Part shown: piece after piece, positions 1-6,671 of the stretch | How the letters are laid out: every line of letters starts with the position of its first letter | Numbering within the stretch: position 1 is the stretch's first letter | Assembly (NCBI GenBank): GCA_002729415.1 | Contig: PBXZ01000024.1 | Location: 1-14,983 of the forward strand | Length of the DNA stretch: 14,983 nt | Origin: UBA9662 sp002729415 | Lineage (GTDB): Bacteria; Poribacteria; WGA-4E; UBA9662 | Direction of reading: 5' to 3' | Position numbers and translations under genes: made by a program | Notes under the pieces: model-generated | What the model was told of the DNA's origin: nothing | Database searches by the model: none | The model's input: only the letters and a program-made list of their open reading frames with translations

Positions 1-318
1 GGTCATCCCCTTGTTCTTGTTGAAATGGGCATCAAAATCCTTGCCTTGACCCTTGGCATCAATTTTGACATAGTTGTTCTTGCCATCAAACTCAAGGGCT
101 TTATCAAACTTCGGTCGATTGCCTTGTTCCCACTTAGGCTTCTTTTTACTCATTTCTGTTTTGAAATTGTTGGGACCATAGTCTTTGACTTTATCCCCTG
201 CGCCCTCATCAATGGGCAAGTACAGAAAAAGCCCCTTTTCAATGTTTGCCGAATCGGCAACCAGAGAAAAAGCATATAAAGCAACAATTAGTAAACAAAT
301 CGCAGTCTTCCGATGCAT
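1..318 (-). CDS. Secreted LamG-domain protein, N-terminal part (cut by window edge)
   Basis: Reading the minus strand from an ATG at 318 gives 106 codons open to the left edge. The N-terminus MHRKTAICLLIVALYAFSLV is a signal peptide, so the product is probably exported. It is followed by the start of a concanavalin A-like (LamG) fold: GLFLYLPIDEGAG, then KALEFDGKNNYVKID at about residues 76-90. The sequence is clearly a paralogue of the protein at 464-1276 (shared FKTE.SK..PKW, ALEFDG, GQGKD), so the two are tandem duplicates in the same orientation, 145 bp apart. An AGGAG (329-333) lies 10 bases upstream of the start, with AAAGG directly before it. LamG domains usually bind glycans or proteins; the ligand here is unknown. 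The C-terminal half is outside the window. Confidence 0.85.
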   Translation of the reverse strand, partial: MHRKTAICLLIVALYAFSLVADSANIEKGLFLYLPIDEGAGDKVKDYGPNNFKTEMSKKKPKWEQGNRPKFDKALEFDGKNNYVKIDAKGQGKDFDAHFNKNKGMT

Positions 319-392
319 CCTTTGTGTTCTCCTAACTTTATCTGAAATTAAGATGATATGATCCGGCAAAGCAAAATAATGAATTAGAATCC

Positions 393-444
393 AAGTTGCT
401 TGTCAGCATCTTCAACAACCCGTAAAGACAATAACAAGCAACTT
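393..444. repeat. Perfect 11-bp inverted repeat with 30-nt loop between the two LamG genes
   Basis: AAGTTGCTTGT (393-403) is the exact reverse complement of ACAAGCAACTT (434-444). Allowing one bulged A, the stem grows to 13 bp (CC at 391-392 with GG at 446-447). It lies in the spacer between the two tandem minus-strand LamG genes. There is no T-run on either side, so it is not a standard intrinsic terminator. It could be an mRNA structure, a protein-binding site or a decayed repeat; the sequence alone does not decide. Confidence 0.5.
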
Positions 445-463
445 AGGTTAAAACCCTAAAATC

Positions 464-1276
464 TCAATCTAAAACTTTAATCCTGCTCCAGGTTGTTGCC
501 AGTTTATCTTTGGAATCTACAGCCGTATCCACATCCACACCGGCCATGGCGGAGGCTATCTCCTCAAGGGAGATAACACGATCCCATATCATAACCTGTG
601 CTATGGCCGCATTGAGAAACTGCCCATCTTCACGGTGAGCGAGGAAAACAGGACGTTTCCCCTTATCACAGGGAGCATCTGCGCCCGATTCAGCCTGTGC
701 TACAGGTTTTTTATCAGCGTCAAGGTAAACTTTAACACCTTCCTTGATATTGAATGTTCCGCATTGAAAGTGCCACCCAGCTCCAAGTTTTCCTCCGCTA
801 GGTTCTGAAACTCCGCTACCTGGACAAGTCCATACTGACATGCCGGCTTTCAAGTCATCATAAACCAGAAGGGCGAATTCCCATTGACCGCCAGCACCTT
901 TCATCACAATCGGCTGTCTAGTCTGACCATGCTTATCGGTGGCAGTTTTAATCACTTTGACCCAGGCGCAGATCGACAAACCTTTGGCTGGATCATAGTG
1001 TGAATTGATATCCTTGCCCTGTCCTTCCATGTCAATTTTAACCGAATTGGTCGTACCATCAAACTCGAGAGCTTTTTTTACCGTGGCATGACCTCCATCA
1101 ACCCATTTTGGGGCGGCCTTACTCAACTCAGTCTTAAACTTGTTATTAGACACGTCTTTAGGGGTTCCACTTCCTTCGTTAAGCGGCAAGTGGAGATAGA
1201 GTCCATCCTTCACACCTGCGTAGGCTGTCATGGCTGACAGACACAGCAGAATAAGTACAAATGTTTTTTTGAGCAA
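464..1276 (-). CDS. Secreted LamG (concanavalin A-like) domain protein
   Basis: A 270-residue protein with a clear signal peptide, MLKKTFVLILLCLSAMTAYA, probably cleaved after A20. One LamG/laminin-G-3-like domain fills residues 25-245. It opens with GLYLHLPLNEGSG, carries KALEFDG at 68-74, has a central strand set (HFQCGTFN, VKVYLDADKKPV), and closes with the typical AQVMIWDRVISLEEI. The tail KLATTWSRIK is a type I recall from poribacterial LamG proteins. The start is a TTG at 1274-1276. GGAG (1285-1288) lies 8 bases upstream, and I see no ATG that would keep the signal peptide intact. Its role is probably glycan or surface binding outside the cytoplasm. No catalytic motif is visible. The neighbouring paralogue at 1-318 shows a local duplication. 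Confidence 0.9.
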   Translation of the reverse strand: MLKKTFVLILLCLSAMTAYAGVKDGLYLHLPLNEGSGTPKDVSNNKFKTELSKAAPKWVDGGHATVKKALEFDGTTNSVKIDMEGQGKDINSHYDPAKGLSICAWVKVIKTATDKHGQTRQPIVMKGAGGQWEFALLVYDDLKAGMSVWTCPGSGVSEPSGGKLGAGWHFQCGTFNIKEGVKVYLDADKKPVAQAESGADAPCDKGKRPVFLAHREDGQFLNAAIAQVMIWDRVISLEEIASAMAGVDVDTAVDSKDKLATTWSRIKVLD

Positions 1277-1473
1277 TTTNAATTCTCCNAAATCAAGGTT
1301 TAAGTTTAGTTCGCATGTTGGTTTANAATTGAATTACATTATATCATTGTTAGGTTTTTTTGCAATAGTTAATTTGTAGGATAGTATAGTGTCTCTTTTT
1401 TACTATTAATGCCCCATTTATGTATCGGTTCTTGTTTTATGTGTGTGTGTTTTTTTAACATTCTGTTGGTTTA

Positions 1474-1655
1474 TTAAAGCGATAAACGTTTTTCAGCNGG
1501 GTTAGCGTGAATGTCCTTTAGGTTTTCTGAATATTCACCCAAAGCTTGTGCNAAACGTGAGACGAAATTACTCTATTTCCGGCGTCAGACATTTTGACTT
1601 GCAATTGCTCTNGACGATAGACTGATTCTTCTAACTCACGATTTTTAGGTGTCAA
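1474..1655 (-). pseudogene. Small minus-strand gene remnant, one frameshift, unknown function
   Basis: On the minus strand a strong AGGAGG (about 1660-1665) is followed by a possible TTG start at 1655. It reads TPKNRELEESVYR.EQLQVK in one frame down to about 1570. The coding character then moves to another frame, reading AQALGEYSENLKDIHANPAE and ending at a TAA at 1474-1476. The joined product would be about 60 residues, acidic and mostly helical. Without the shift, the first frame ends at 1518. I do not recognise the family. The rest of the 1277-1895 interval holds several N bases, a short GT run (1441-1450) and no other gene that I can support. A sequencing indel near 1560-1580 could also explain the break. 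Confidence 0.35.
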
Positions 1656-1895
1656 TGTTCCTCCTNCAAAATTTATCAGTGAGTGCTNTTCTCGGTTGCT
1701 ATGAAAGAATATGATTTGATGATTCCATTAAGTTTGGATAAAGAAATCAGCGATTATTTTCTATATGTTTGCTTTCAATATTGTTTATGATATATTATTG
1801 GCGCATNGGTTCTTGNTAGACTCGTTTTCAATGTGCCAAGTCTCCTGAANATTATGACGATACGGAGGTTAATNNANTAATAATGATTAACAGAA

Positions 1896-2270
1896 ATGTG
1901 TTTGCGGATGCGAGTTTTGTTTTATACCNTGGTTCTAGCTTTTATTGGTCATGGGACANCCAAAATCAATATTGATGATTTAGCAGGTTTGTGGCTTTTG
2001 ATGAAGGTTCTGGAAAAGTTGCTGAGGATAGTTCCGGGAACGACCGTTATGGAAGAAGTAGGGAAAGCTCTGAAGTGGATTGACGGGGAATTTGGTAAAG
2101 CTGTTGAGTTTGATGGANNACAGAATTATATCTTAATAGAACATGATGATGCTTTCAACCTTGAAGCTGACGATTTTTCTGTTGGGTGTTGGATGCAAGC
2201 AGAAAATAAAGATGCCTATATNGTATCAGGGCTAAATAAAACTGTGCAATTCAGTTTGGTTATCATTTAG
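1896..2270 (+). pseudogene. Decayed LamG-domain protein with compensating frameshifts
   Basis: The plus frame opens at ATG 1896 (or 1908) with a short hydrophobic leader (MRVLFYT.VLAF), then DLAGLWL. Between about 2000 and 2052 the LamG signature is read in another frame: FDEGSGKVAEDSSGNDRYG. From about 2053 the first frame resumes with GKALKWIDGEFGKAVEFDG and LEADDFSVGCWM, both typical of LamG domains. So one base is missing in the T-run at 1996-1999 and one base is extra near 2051-2058. The frame stops at 2270 after about 124 codons, well short of a full LamG domain of about 200, so the 3' half is lost as well. It lies 35 bp before the MR-family gene on the same strand. Consensus errors are possible, but the missing C-terminus argues for real decay. 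Confidence 0.7.
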
Positions 2271-2305
2271 TTTANCCGTAATTATCTTTTTTGCAGGAGT
2301 GTGTT

Positions 2306-3433
2306 ATGAACATTAGGCGCGTTCAAGCCTTCACTTTGGCGTATCCTGAGCCTCATTACAAAGGCGTNGAACGGTATATTACTTTGGCTCGNGTAGAAGC
2401 CGATAATGGCCTCGTTGGTTGGGGAGAATGTATTTCACAGTTTCGCGAAGCTACCTTGGCAACCAAGATCATTATCGAACAGGGATTTGCACCATTAATT
2501 ACTGGTGAAAATGGTTTAGATGTTGAACGCCTCTGGCAGAAAATGATTTCGCATATTTGGTGGTATGGTTCTGAGGGGATTGCAGCTTTCGCTGTTAGTG
2601 CAGTTGATACCGCNTTATGGGATCTAAAAGGTAAAGCACTAGGGTTGCCCGTTTGTCAGCTTCTTGGTGCTCAATTACACGACAAAATTGCTGCCATGGC
2701 TTCGATTATTTTCGATATGGAAGATTTTGAATGGACGCTAAACGAATTCCGTTGGTTATATGAGCAGGGGTATCGTGTTGTGAAGGGGGGGTGGGGCATG
2801 CGCCCAGAAGCTGTATTCGGTCAGGATCGAAAGCGTGATGAAGCGATGATCCGTCAAATACGTGAATTGATAGGTGATGATTTAGAATTGGTTGTTGATA
2901 CACCTGGGCATCGTGCCATTTGGGATCTTCCTACGGCAATCCAGCGTTTTCGGGATCTAGAACCATATAACCTNAAATGGATCGAACAGCCGTTGCCTCC
3001 TCACGACCTGGAGTCCCATGCACAGTTGCGGGCATCAGTCGCCACACCTATCGGAACGGGAGAAGATGAATGGAATGTTGAAAGCTACAAGCGTTTAATT
3101 CAATCTGGCGGCGTGGATGTTGTGCAGATTGATCCAGGTCGTTGTCATGGGTTGACTGGTAGTCATCATGTAATAAAGTTAATAGAGGCTGAAAACCTTC
3201 GATTTAGTGCCCATACTTGGAGTAGCGCCTTGAATACTGCTGCCAGCCTACATATGCTTGCCAGTTCGACCCATGCTGATTGTATGGATTTTAAACCGCA
3301 TGAGTCACCGATGCAACATGAACTAGTTAGCGATCCGTGGGTTCAGGAGGATGGGTATGTAGCTGTCCGGTCAACCCCAGGGCTTGGCGTTACGGTACAG
3401 GAAGACATTGTTCAGAAATACCTATTTGATTGA
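2306..3433 (+). CDS. Mandelate racemase/muconate lactonizing enzyme family protein (enolase superfamily)
   Basis: A full-length 375-residue enolase-superfamily enzyme. Members abstract a proton next to a carboxylate, and most relatives of this kind dehydrate or racemise sugar acids. The N-terminal capping domain spans about residues 1-125. The barrel carries K160 (VVKGGWG), probable metal ligands D198 (VVDTPGH), E227 (WIEQP) and E253 (GTGEDEWN), and a probable D276/H303 dyad (VQIDPGRCHGLT and SAHTWSSALNTAASLH). The second lysine of the classical KxK motif is a glycine (G162), and the usual VDxN metal site reads VDTPGH. The substrate therefore cannot be assigned. ATG 2306 was chosen because AGGAG (2295-2299) lies 6 bases upstream; an earlier TTG at 2291 would overlap this site. 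All four N bases in the gene fall at third codon positions. Confidence is high for the superfamily and low for the substrate. Confidence 0.92.
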   Translation: MNIRRVQAFTLAYPEPHYKGXERYITLAXVEADNGLVGWGECISQFREATLATKIIIEQGFAPLITGENGLDVERLWQKMISHIWWYGSEGIAAFAVSAVDTXLWDLKGKALGLPVCQLLGAQLHDKIAAMASIIFDMEDFEWTLNEFRWLYEQGYRVVKGGWGMRPEAVFGQDRKRDEAMIRQIRELIGDDLELVVDTPGHRAIWDLPTAIQRFRDLEPYNXKWIEQPLPPHDLESHAQLRASVATPIGTGEDEWNVESYKRLIQSGGVDVVQIDPGRCHGLTGSHHVIKLIEAENLRFSAHTWSSALNTAASLHMLASSTHADCMDFKPHESPMQHELVSDPWVQEDGYVAVRSTPGLGVTVQEDIVQKYLFD

Positions 3434-3684
3434 TATCTCCTCTGGCATTGCCTAGGGCTAAATAGTTTCCAACATTACGATTCGTTCGAGTAGCGAAGAA
3501 AGTTGGTCACAGTCCCTGTTCGAGATTCGCGGTGTTGATAGTCCTAAGTAATCTTTGTCCTACTTGAGGTATTGTAATTTGGCAGTCATTTCAGTTTTTC
3601 TACAGAATCGAAGGGAATCTTGAAACACTAGCTTTTCTTTCATCGTAATTGATAGGGAGTCTGATGGAAGTAGAGGGAATAATT

Positions 3685-3939
3685 ATGAGTAAATGGATAA
3701 CAATTGAAGATGCTAGTAGAGTATTAGGTGTTTCTGACAGAACTGTGCAATATTGGATTTCTAACGATACACTTGCAACCAGAATGGAAAATGGTAAACA
3801 ATATGTGCTGGCTGATAATTCGGAGCTGGATTCGTGCAACACAAGTAAAATAAACTATCGTGCTTTGATGATGGATTTGTTCCTTTTTAGGATCAGAAAA
3901 CATCTCCTTAATGATTTAAGACATCATACTANTTCTTAA
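3685..3939 (+). CDS. Small excisionase/MerR-type helix-turn-helix protein
   Basis: An 84-residue protein whose first half, WITIEDASRVLGVSDRTVQY (residues 4-23) followed by WISNDTLATRMENGKQYVLA, is a winged helix-turn-helix of the excisionase/MerR N-terminal type. It reads 'pick helix, bind DNA, wing'. Residues 45-84 are polar and then basic-hydrophobic (MMDLFLFRIRKHLLNDLRHH), with no known domain that I recognise. ATG 3685 is preferred over ATG 3649 because GAGGG (3673-3677) sits 7 bases upstream and the HTH then starts at residue 4. No integrase, transposase or phage gene lies beside it, so an excisionase role is not supported; a stand-alone regulator or a truncated longer protein is equally possible. 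The 215 bp before it (3434-3648) hold no gene that I can see. Confidence 0.65.
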   Translation: MSKWITIEDASRVLGVSDRTVQYWISNDTLATRMENGKQYVLADNSELDSCNTSKINYRALMMDLFLFRIRKHLLNDLRHHTXS

Positions 3940-4024
3940 CATTGCTTTTGTTCTGTTTCCTACATGNACTTTAATTGCTTTGAGAGGTTTCTGAATTATC
4001 TTTGCTAAGAGGTGTTTTCAGCGG

Positions 4025-4880
4025 NTAAGGTTCGGTCTGTTTTTCGTTTGGCCGCTCTTTAGTTGAAGGTCTTGGTGAGGGACTCGTTTGTTCTTGGAAA
4101 CTGGCCGCAGCCGCCTCCTCAAGGCGACGATTCATTCNGCATCAATCGCGCTTNAATGGATAGCGGAAACTGGTCCCCTTTGGTGTGGTTATCCTACAAT
4201 AACTGTAATTCCATCCACAAGGAACAGACCCAATGTTTGAGCAAACGGTTCAATTAGTTTTCCCAAATTTTTCAATTATATGGGTTGTGGGTTCCTGTTC
4301 GCCCGCGGATTCAAGAGTTTCAATTGTACGTTTGAGTTGATTCAGTTCAGTTTACGTTTGTCCACGGATGTTAGCAGTTTTGGCTGGGGCTTGCTGAATC
4401 ATTTTTTCTGTTCTGCTCCAATTAGGAACTATGATATCCCCGTTTCACATTTGGCTCGTACCATTTCAATGCGTTGTGCTTCTGCCTCCGATTTGGGCTT
4501 GGATACCTGCAACTTCTGATTCTGCGTTGCATGTTGCTTGCTCTGAATCAACAGCACCACGTTGGTCTTCCTGTGCAATCTTGACTTTGGTTTCTCCCTC
4601 AATATTCTGACATTCGCTGTCTAATTCACGGATTTTAACTTCGGCTCGACGTTTTTCTTCTTGTTCTTTAAACAGGTCGATATACAAAAAATCTTCTTCA
4701 ACGCCTTGCCGCTTGTGGCCGCCTACATCGGCTATGTTCATGGTAGTGATTCCCAAGCCGATTCCTTCCAGATCAGATTTGTAGACATCAATCATATTTT
4801 TTTGTTGAAGTTGAGCTTTTTGGCTCTTTGTCTGCAATAGAGTTTTGCAAATGACCTTTAATGGTAGATAGGATAATTAT
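4025..4880 (-). pseudogene. Frameshifted relic of a flotillin-like SPFH-domain protein
   Basis: The minus strand encodes pieces of one protein in changing frames. From right to left: IKGHLQNSIA (about 4832-4862, the end of an SPFH/band-7 domain), GIGLGITTMNIADV, a long charged helix (RRAEVKIRELDSECQNIEGE, KVKIAQEDQRGA), then EAEAQRIEMVRAK, then KMIQQAPAKTANIRGQT, a stop, then TELNQLKRTIETLESAGEQ, IIEKFGK, KLIEPFAQTLGLFLVDGITV and finally NRRLEEAAAASFQEQ with a Ser/Pro/Lys-rich tail ending near 4025. This order matches the C-terminal half of flotillin-like membrane-scaffold proteins. At least four frameshifts or stops interrupt it. The longest single open piece is 4466-4837. The N-terminal membrane anchor and most of the SPFH domain are missing, so the gene is dead. 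Start and end are approximate. Confidence 0.8.
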
Positions 4881-4888
4881 CTTTAGAA

Positions 4889-4909
4889 ACAGATCTGGAG
4901 AAGATCTGT
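4889..4909. repeat. Inverted repeat, 8-bp arms and 5-nt loop
   Basis: ACAGATCT (4889-4896) and AGATCTGT (4902-4909) form a perfect hairpin around the loop GGAGA. There is no following T-run on either strand, so a terminator is unlikely. It lies at the broken upstream end of the SPFH relic. It may be a chance structure or a small binding site. Confidence 0.35.
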
Positions 4910-4961
4910 AAAGCATAGTAAGATTGAATTGGCTTGACTATAGATTAAGTTCGATAGCCAG

Positions 4962-5399
4962 TTAGCCAAGAAATTCGACGAGGTTTCGGGATAAACTTTT
5001 GGTTTGGGCTGGTACTGCAGTACCAGTTTGGTTGAGGATTTGGTCTAGTGTGGTATCTGTAGTTCTTGGGTCAAAATCTTTAGCTCGTTTAAAATTGGAT
5101 GAATTGAGGCTGTGTACTATCTCTGCCAGGACTTTGTCCTTGTTTCTGTCAGACAGTTCAAAGTAATGTCTTGCAGTCGTGTGTTTTGTCAGGGGAAGGG
5201 GCTTCCAGGGATGTTGGCTTGCGGATTTTGCATAATCGTCATTATTGGAGGATTCTTTGTGGCTTTTTTTTTCGTCTGGNTGTCGTCTTTCGTTTTGGAA
5301 GTTATCCTGCTTGTNGGTACCCACAGAAGACACGTGTGGTATGAGTGCGTTGTNGCTCAATGTGGAAGTTGAATGACGTTTGGATCGTGATGTTCTCAT
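4962..5399 (-). CDS. Doubtful hypothetical protein, basic and hydrophilic
   Basis: An open frame of 145 codons on the minus strand from ATG 5399 to TAA 4962. The first 70 residues are Ser/Lys/Asn-rich and look disordered. Residues 75-145 look more like a real protein: HYFELSDRNKDKVLAEIVHS, then KDFDPRTTDTTLDQIL and a C-terminus SLSRNLVEFLG. I recognise no family and see no signal peptide or membrane segment. There is no Shine-Dalgarno sequence before the start, and AAC/CAC codons are more frequent than in the neighbouring genes. An 18-bp perfect palindrome (5009-5026) falls inside the frame. It could be the 3' part of a decayed gene or a chance open frame. The opposite strand over 5112-5372 is also open but looks worse. 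Confidence 0.3.
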   Translation of the reverse strand: MRTSRSKRHSTSTLSXNALIPHVSSVGTXKQDNFQNERRXPDEKKSHKESSNNDDYAKSASQHPWKPLPLTKHTTARHYFELSDRNKDKVLAEIVHSLNSSNFKRAKDFDPRTTDTTLDQILNQTGTAVPAQTKSLSRNLVEFLG

Positions 5400-5449
5400 C
5401 GCAATTTTGCTTGTAATTAGGTAATTAATCTACTGGNTTTTTGGTCTTG

Positions 5450-5635
5450 TTAGAAGGTTATTTCAGCAGGATTAACTATATATCGGCAAAATTGACAAAT
5501 ATCTTTAGGCTTTCGGATAAAATAATTGAATTTTTTGTCTTGCTAAGAATGAACGATGGGATCAAGATCAATTAAGTGTTTAAGATTTTGAGGTACATCA
5601 GGATCTTGGTCAAACGGGATTTGATAAAGTAGTAT
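5450..5635 (-). pseudogene. Possible small gene remnant downstream of the SDR gene
   Basis: Just after the SDR stop, a minus-strand frame reads LLYQIPFDQDPDVPQNLKHL and IDLDPIVHS, then an in-frame TAG at 5543-5545, then KKFNYFIRKPKDICQFCRYI and VNPAEITF, ending at TAA 5450. No ATG opens it: the first codon of the coding-like part is ATA at 5633-5635. The composition is protein-like on both sides of the stop, so a single-base change (for example TGG to TAG) in a former gene of about 60 codons is a reasonable reading. I do not recognise the family. The short interval to its left holds nothing clear. Confidence 0.3.
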
Positions 5636-5650
5636 GCCCTAAATTGATGT

Positions 5651-6382
5651 TTATTGGTAAATCTGTGATGTTGGTTTTATAATAAGTTCTGGAACGCATG
5701 CCCTTGGAGGAAGCCCNGCGATAAATAACACTGCCGCTGCAACATCATTGGGTTGAAGAATTCTTGCTCGATGTTCAGCACTAACGGCTTCGGGTCTGTG
5801 ATCTAGAATTGGAGTTTCGACTTCGCCCGGACAGATGACAGAGGCACGGATGCAGTGGTCCATTTCTTCTTCATTAATGGAGTGTGTTAAGGCGACCATG
5901 CCGAATTTGGAAGCAGAATAAGCGGCACCAGCAAGCTTACTGGCACGAACCCCAGCAATCGAGGAAATATTGATTATAATTCCATCCTGTTGTTTTCGCA
6001 TATCAGGCAACACTGCGCGTACGGTATTAAAAGCGCCTGTCAGGTTGATGTCGATTGTTCGATCCCAGTCGGCTGGATTAACCTCGGCAACGGATCTTGG
6101 GTTTGTGTTGGTTCCTGCGTTATTGACCAGAATATTGATTGGTCCAAAGTGTTCTGTTATTTTTTGAATCGTAGAGTTTACTGTGTCTCGGTCTGACACA
6201 TCACAGGAGAAACAGAGCACCTGAGATGTTGTTAATTTGTTAGCGGTTTCATGTAGCTTTTCTAGTCTGCGCCCTAAAAGGGCAACATGTGCTCCTGCGT
6301 CGACAAAGGTTTCCACCACTGCTTGACCAATGCCTGTACCTGCACCTGTAACGACAATTCTTTTGTCTGTAAGTTGGCTCAT
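5651..6382 (-). CDS. Short-chain dehydrogenase/reductase (SDR family)
   Basis: A complete 243-residue classical SDR, the usual length for the family. The Rossmann nucleotide site TGAGTGIG is at residues 12-19. GRR at 37-39 after the second strand suggests a preference for NADP(H). Further motifs are CDVSD (60-64), NNAG (87-90), N113, S141 (NISS), Y155 and K159 (YSASK), and the PGEVETPI turn at 185-192. The full catalytic set is present, so the enzyme should be active as an NAD(P)-dependent oxidoreductase of an alcohol or ketone. The substrate cannot be read from the sequence. The start at ATG 6382 gives a normal N-terminus (MSQLTDKRIVVTGAG); upstream only a weak AGGGA lies about 12 bases away. 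It is flanked by decayed material on both sides and is probably transcribed alone. Confidence 0.93.
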   Translation of the reverse strand: MSQLTDKRIVVTGAGTGIGQAVVETFVDAGAHVALLGRRLEKLHETANKLTTSQVLCFSCDVSDRDTVNSTIQKITEHFGPINILVNNAGTNTNPRSVAEVNPADWDRTIDINLTGAFNTVRAVLPDMRKQQDGIIINISSIAGVRASKLAGAAYSASKFGMVALTHSINEEEMDHCIRASVICPGEVETPILDHRPEAVSAEHRARILQPNDVAAAVLFIXGLPPRACVPELIIKPTSQIYQ

Positions 6383-6517
6383 TTTAGCTTTTTTCCCTAC
6401 TTGTAAATATATGGGGTTTTATATCACTATTTATCAGTAGGAAGCAATCTATTAATTTCGTTAGAGTGGGAACTATGATANAATGAAATTTCAAAACTCA
6501 CACANGTTTCAGCAGGT

Positions 6518-6664
6518 ATGTTGAGGGTAACGAAAATAAAAACAGTTTTCGATGGTACTGTGTTGCGGTTTGATTCCATTGATCTTAACGTGGTCCTACA
6601 AGGTTGCGATGTGCCGTTAATGGTTCTGTTTCCAAGTTTAGAGACGAAAATCATGTATGGATGA
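6518..6664 (+). pseudogene. Short PF01954 (DUF104, AF2212-like antitoxin)-type relic
   Basis: The plus frame from ATG 6518 reads MLRVTKIKTVFDGTVLRFD and SIDL, which matches the usual start of PF01954/AF2212-like proteins (KAVFDGKVLRPDEPLDL). After about 6590 the family-like continuation (NTRVR.T.E in relatives) appears in another frame as GPTRLRCAV. The listed frame instead runs on as DVPLMVLFPSLE to a TGA at 6662-6664. A one-base shift near 6590 is likely. Members of this family are small, often annotated as antitoxins or found in front of other genes; no toxin is seen here. The stop lies 7 bases before the start of the SUMF1-fold lipoprotein gene, so the two may once have been one transcript. 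Family call from motif memory only. Confidence 0.5.
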
Positions 6665-6671
6665 GGTGCGA

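Noticed and set aside
1441..1450. GT dinucleotide run followed by a T-run
   Set aside because: Five units only, no second copy, no functional context; low complexity.
3685..3939. Excisionase-like HTH as a sign of a mobile element
   Set aside because: No integrase, transposase, att-like repeat or phage gene was found nearby; the HTH fold alone is common in ordinary regulators.
4096..4180. Direct repeat GGAAACTGG at about 4098 and 4170
   Set aside because: Only 9-10 bases and explained by separate coding pieces of the SPFH relic on the minus strand; no longer repeat unit around them.
5009..5026. Perfect 18-bp palindrome CTGGTACTGCAGTACCAG
   Set aside because: It lies inside a possible coding frame (coding for TGTAVPA), has no matching second copy in the window and no operon context; chance is sufficient.
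5112..5372. Plus-strand open frame with a hydrophobic stretch
   Set aside because: No ribosome binding site, Cys/Phe/Val-rich composition typical of antisense reading of a Lys/Asn-rich frame.
1494..6515. Recurring TTTCAGC(A/N)GG motif near 1490, 5462 and 6507
   Set aside because: On the minus strand the first two read as PAE codons in different remnants and the flanks do not align well; too short to call a repeat family.
6427..6654. Minus-strand open frame upstream of the SDR gene
   Set aside because: It is antisense to the PF01954-like frame, which has a recognisable motif; composition is rich in Ser/Thr/Asn without domain character.
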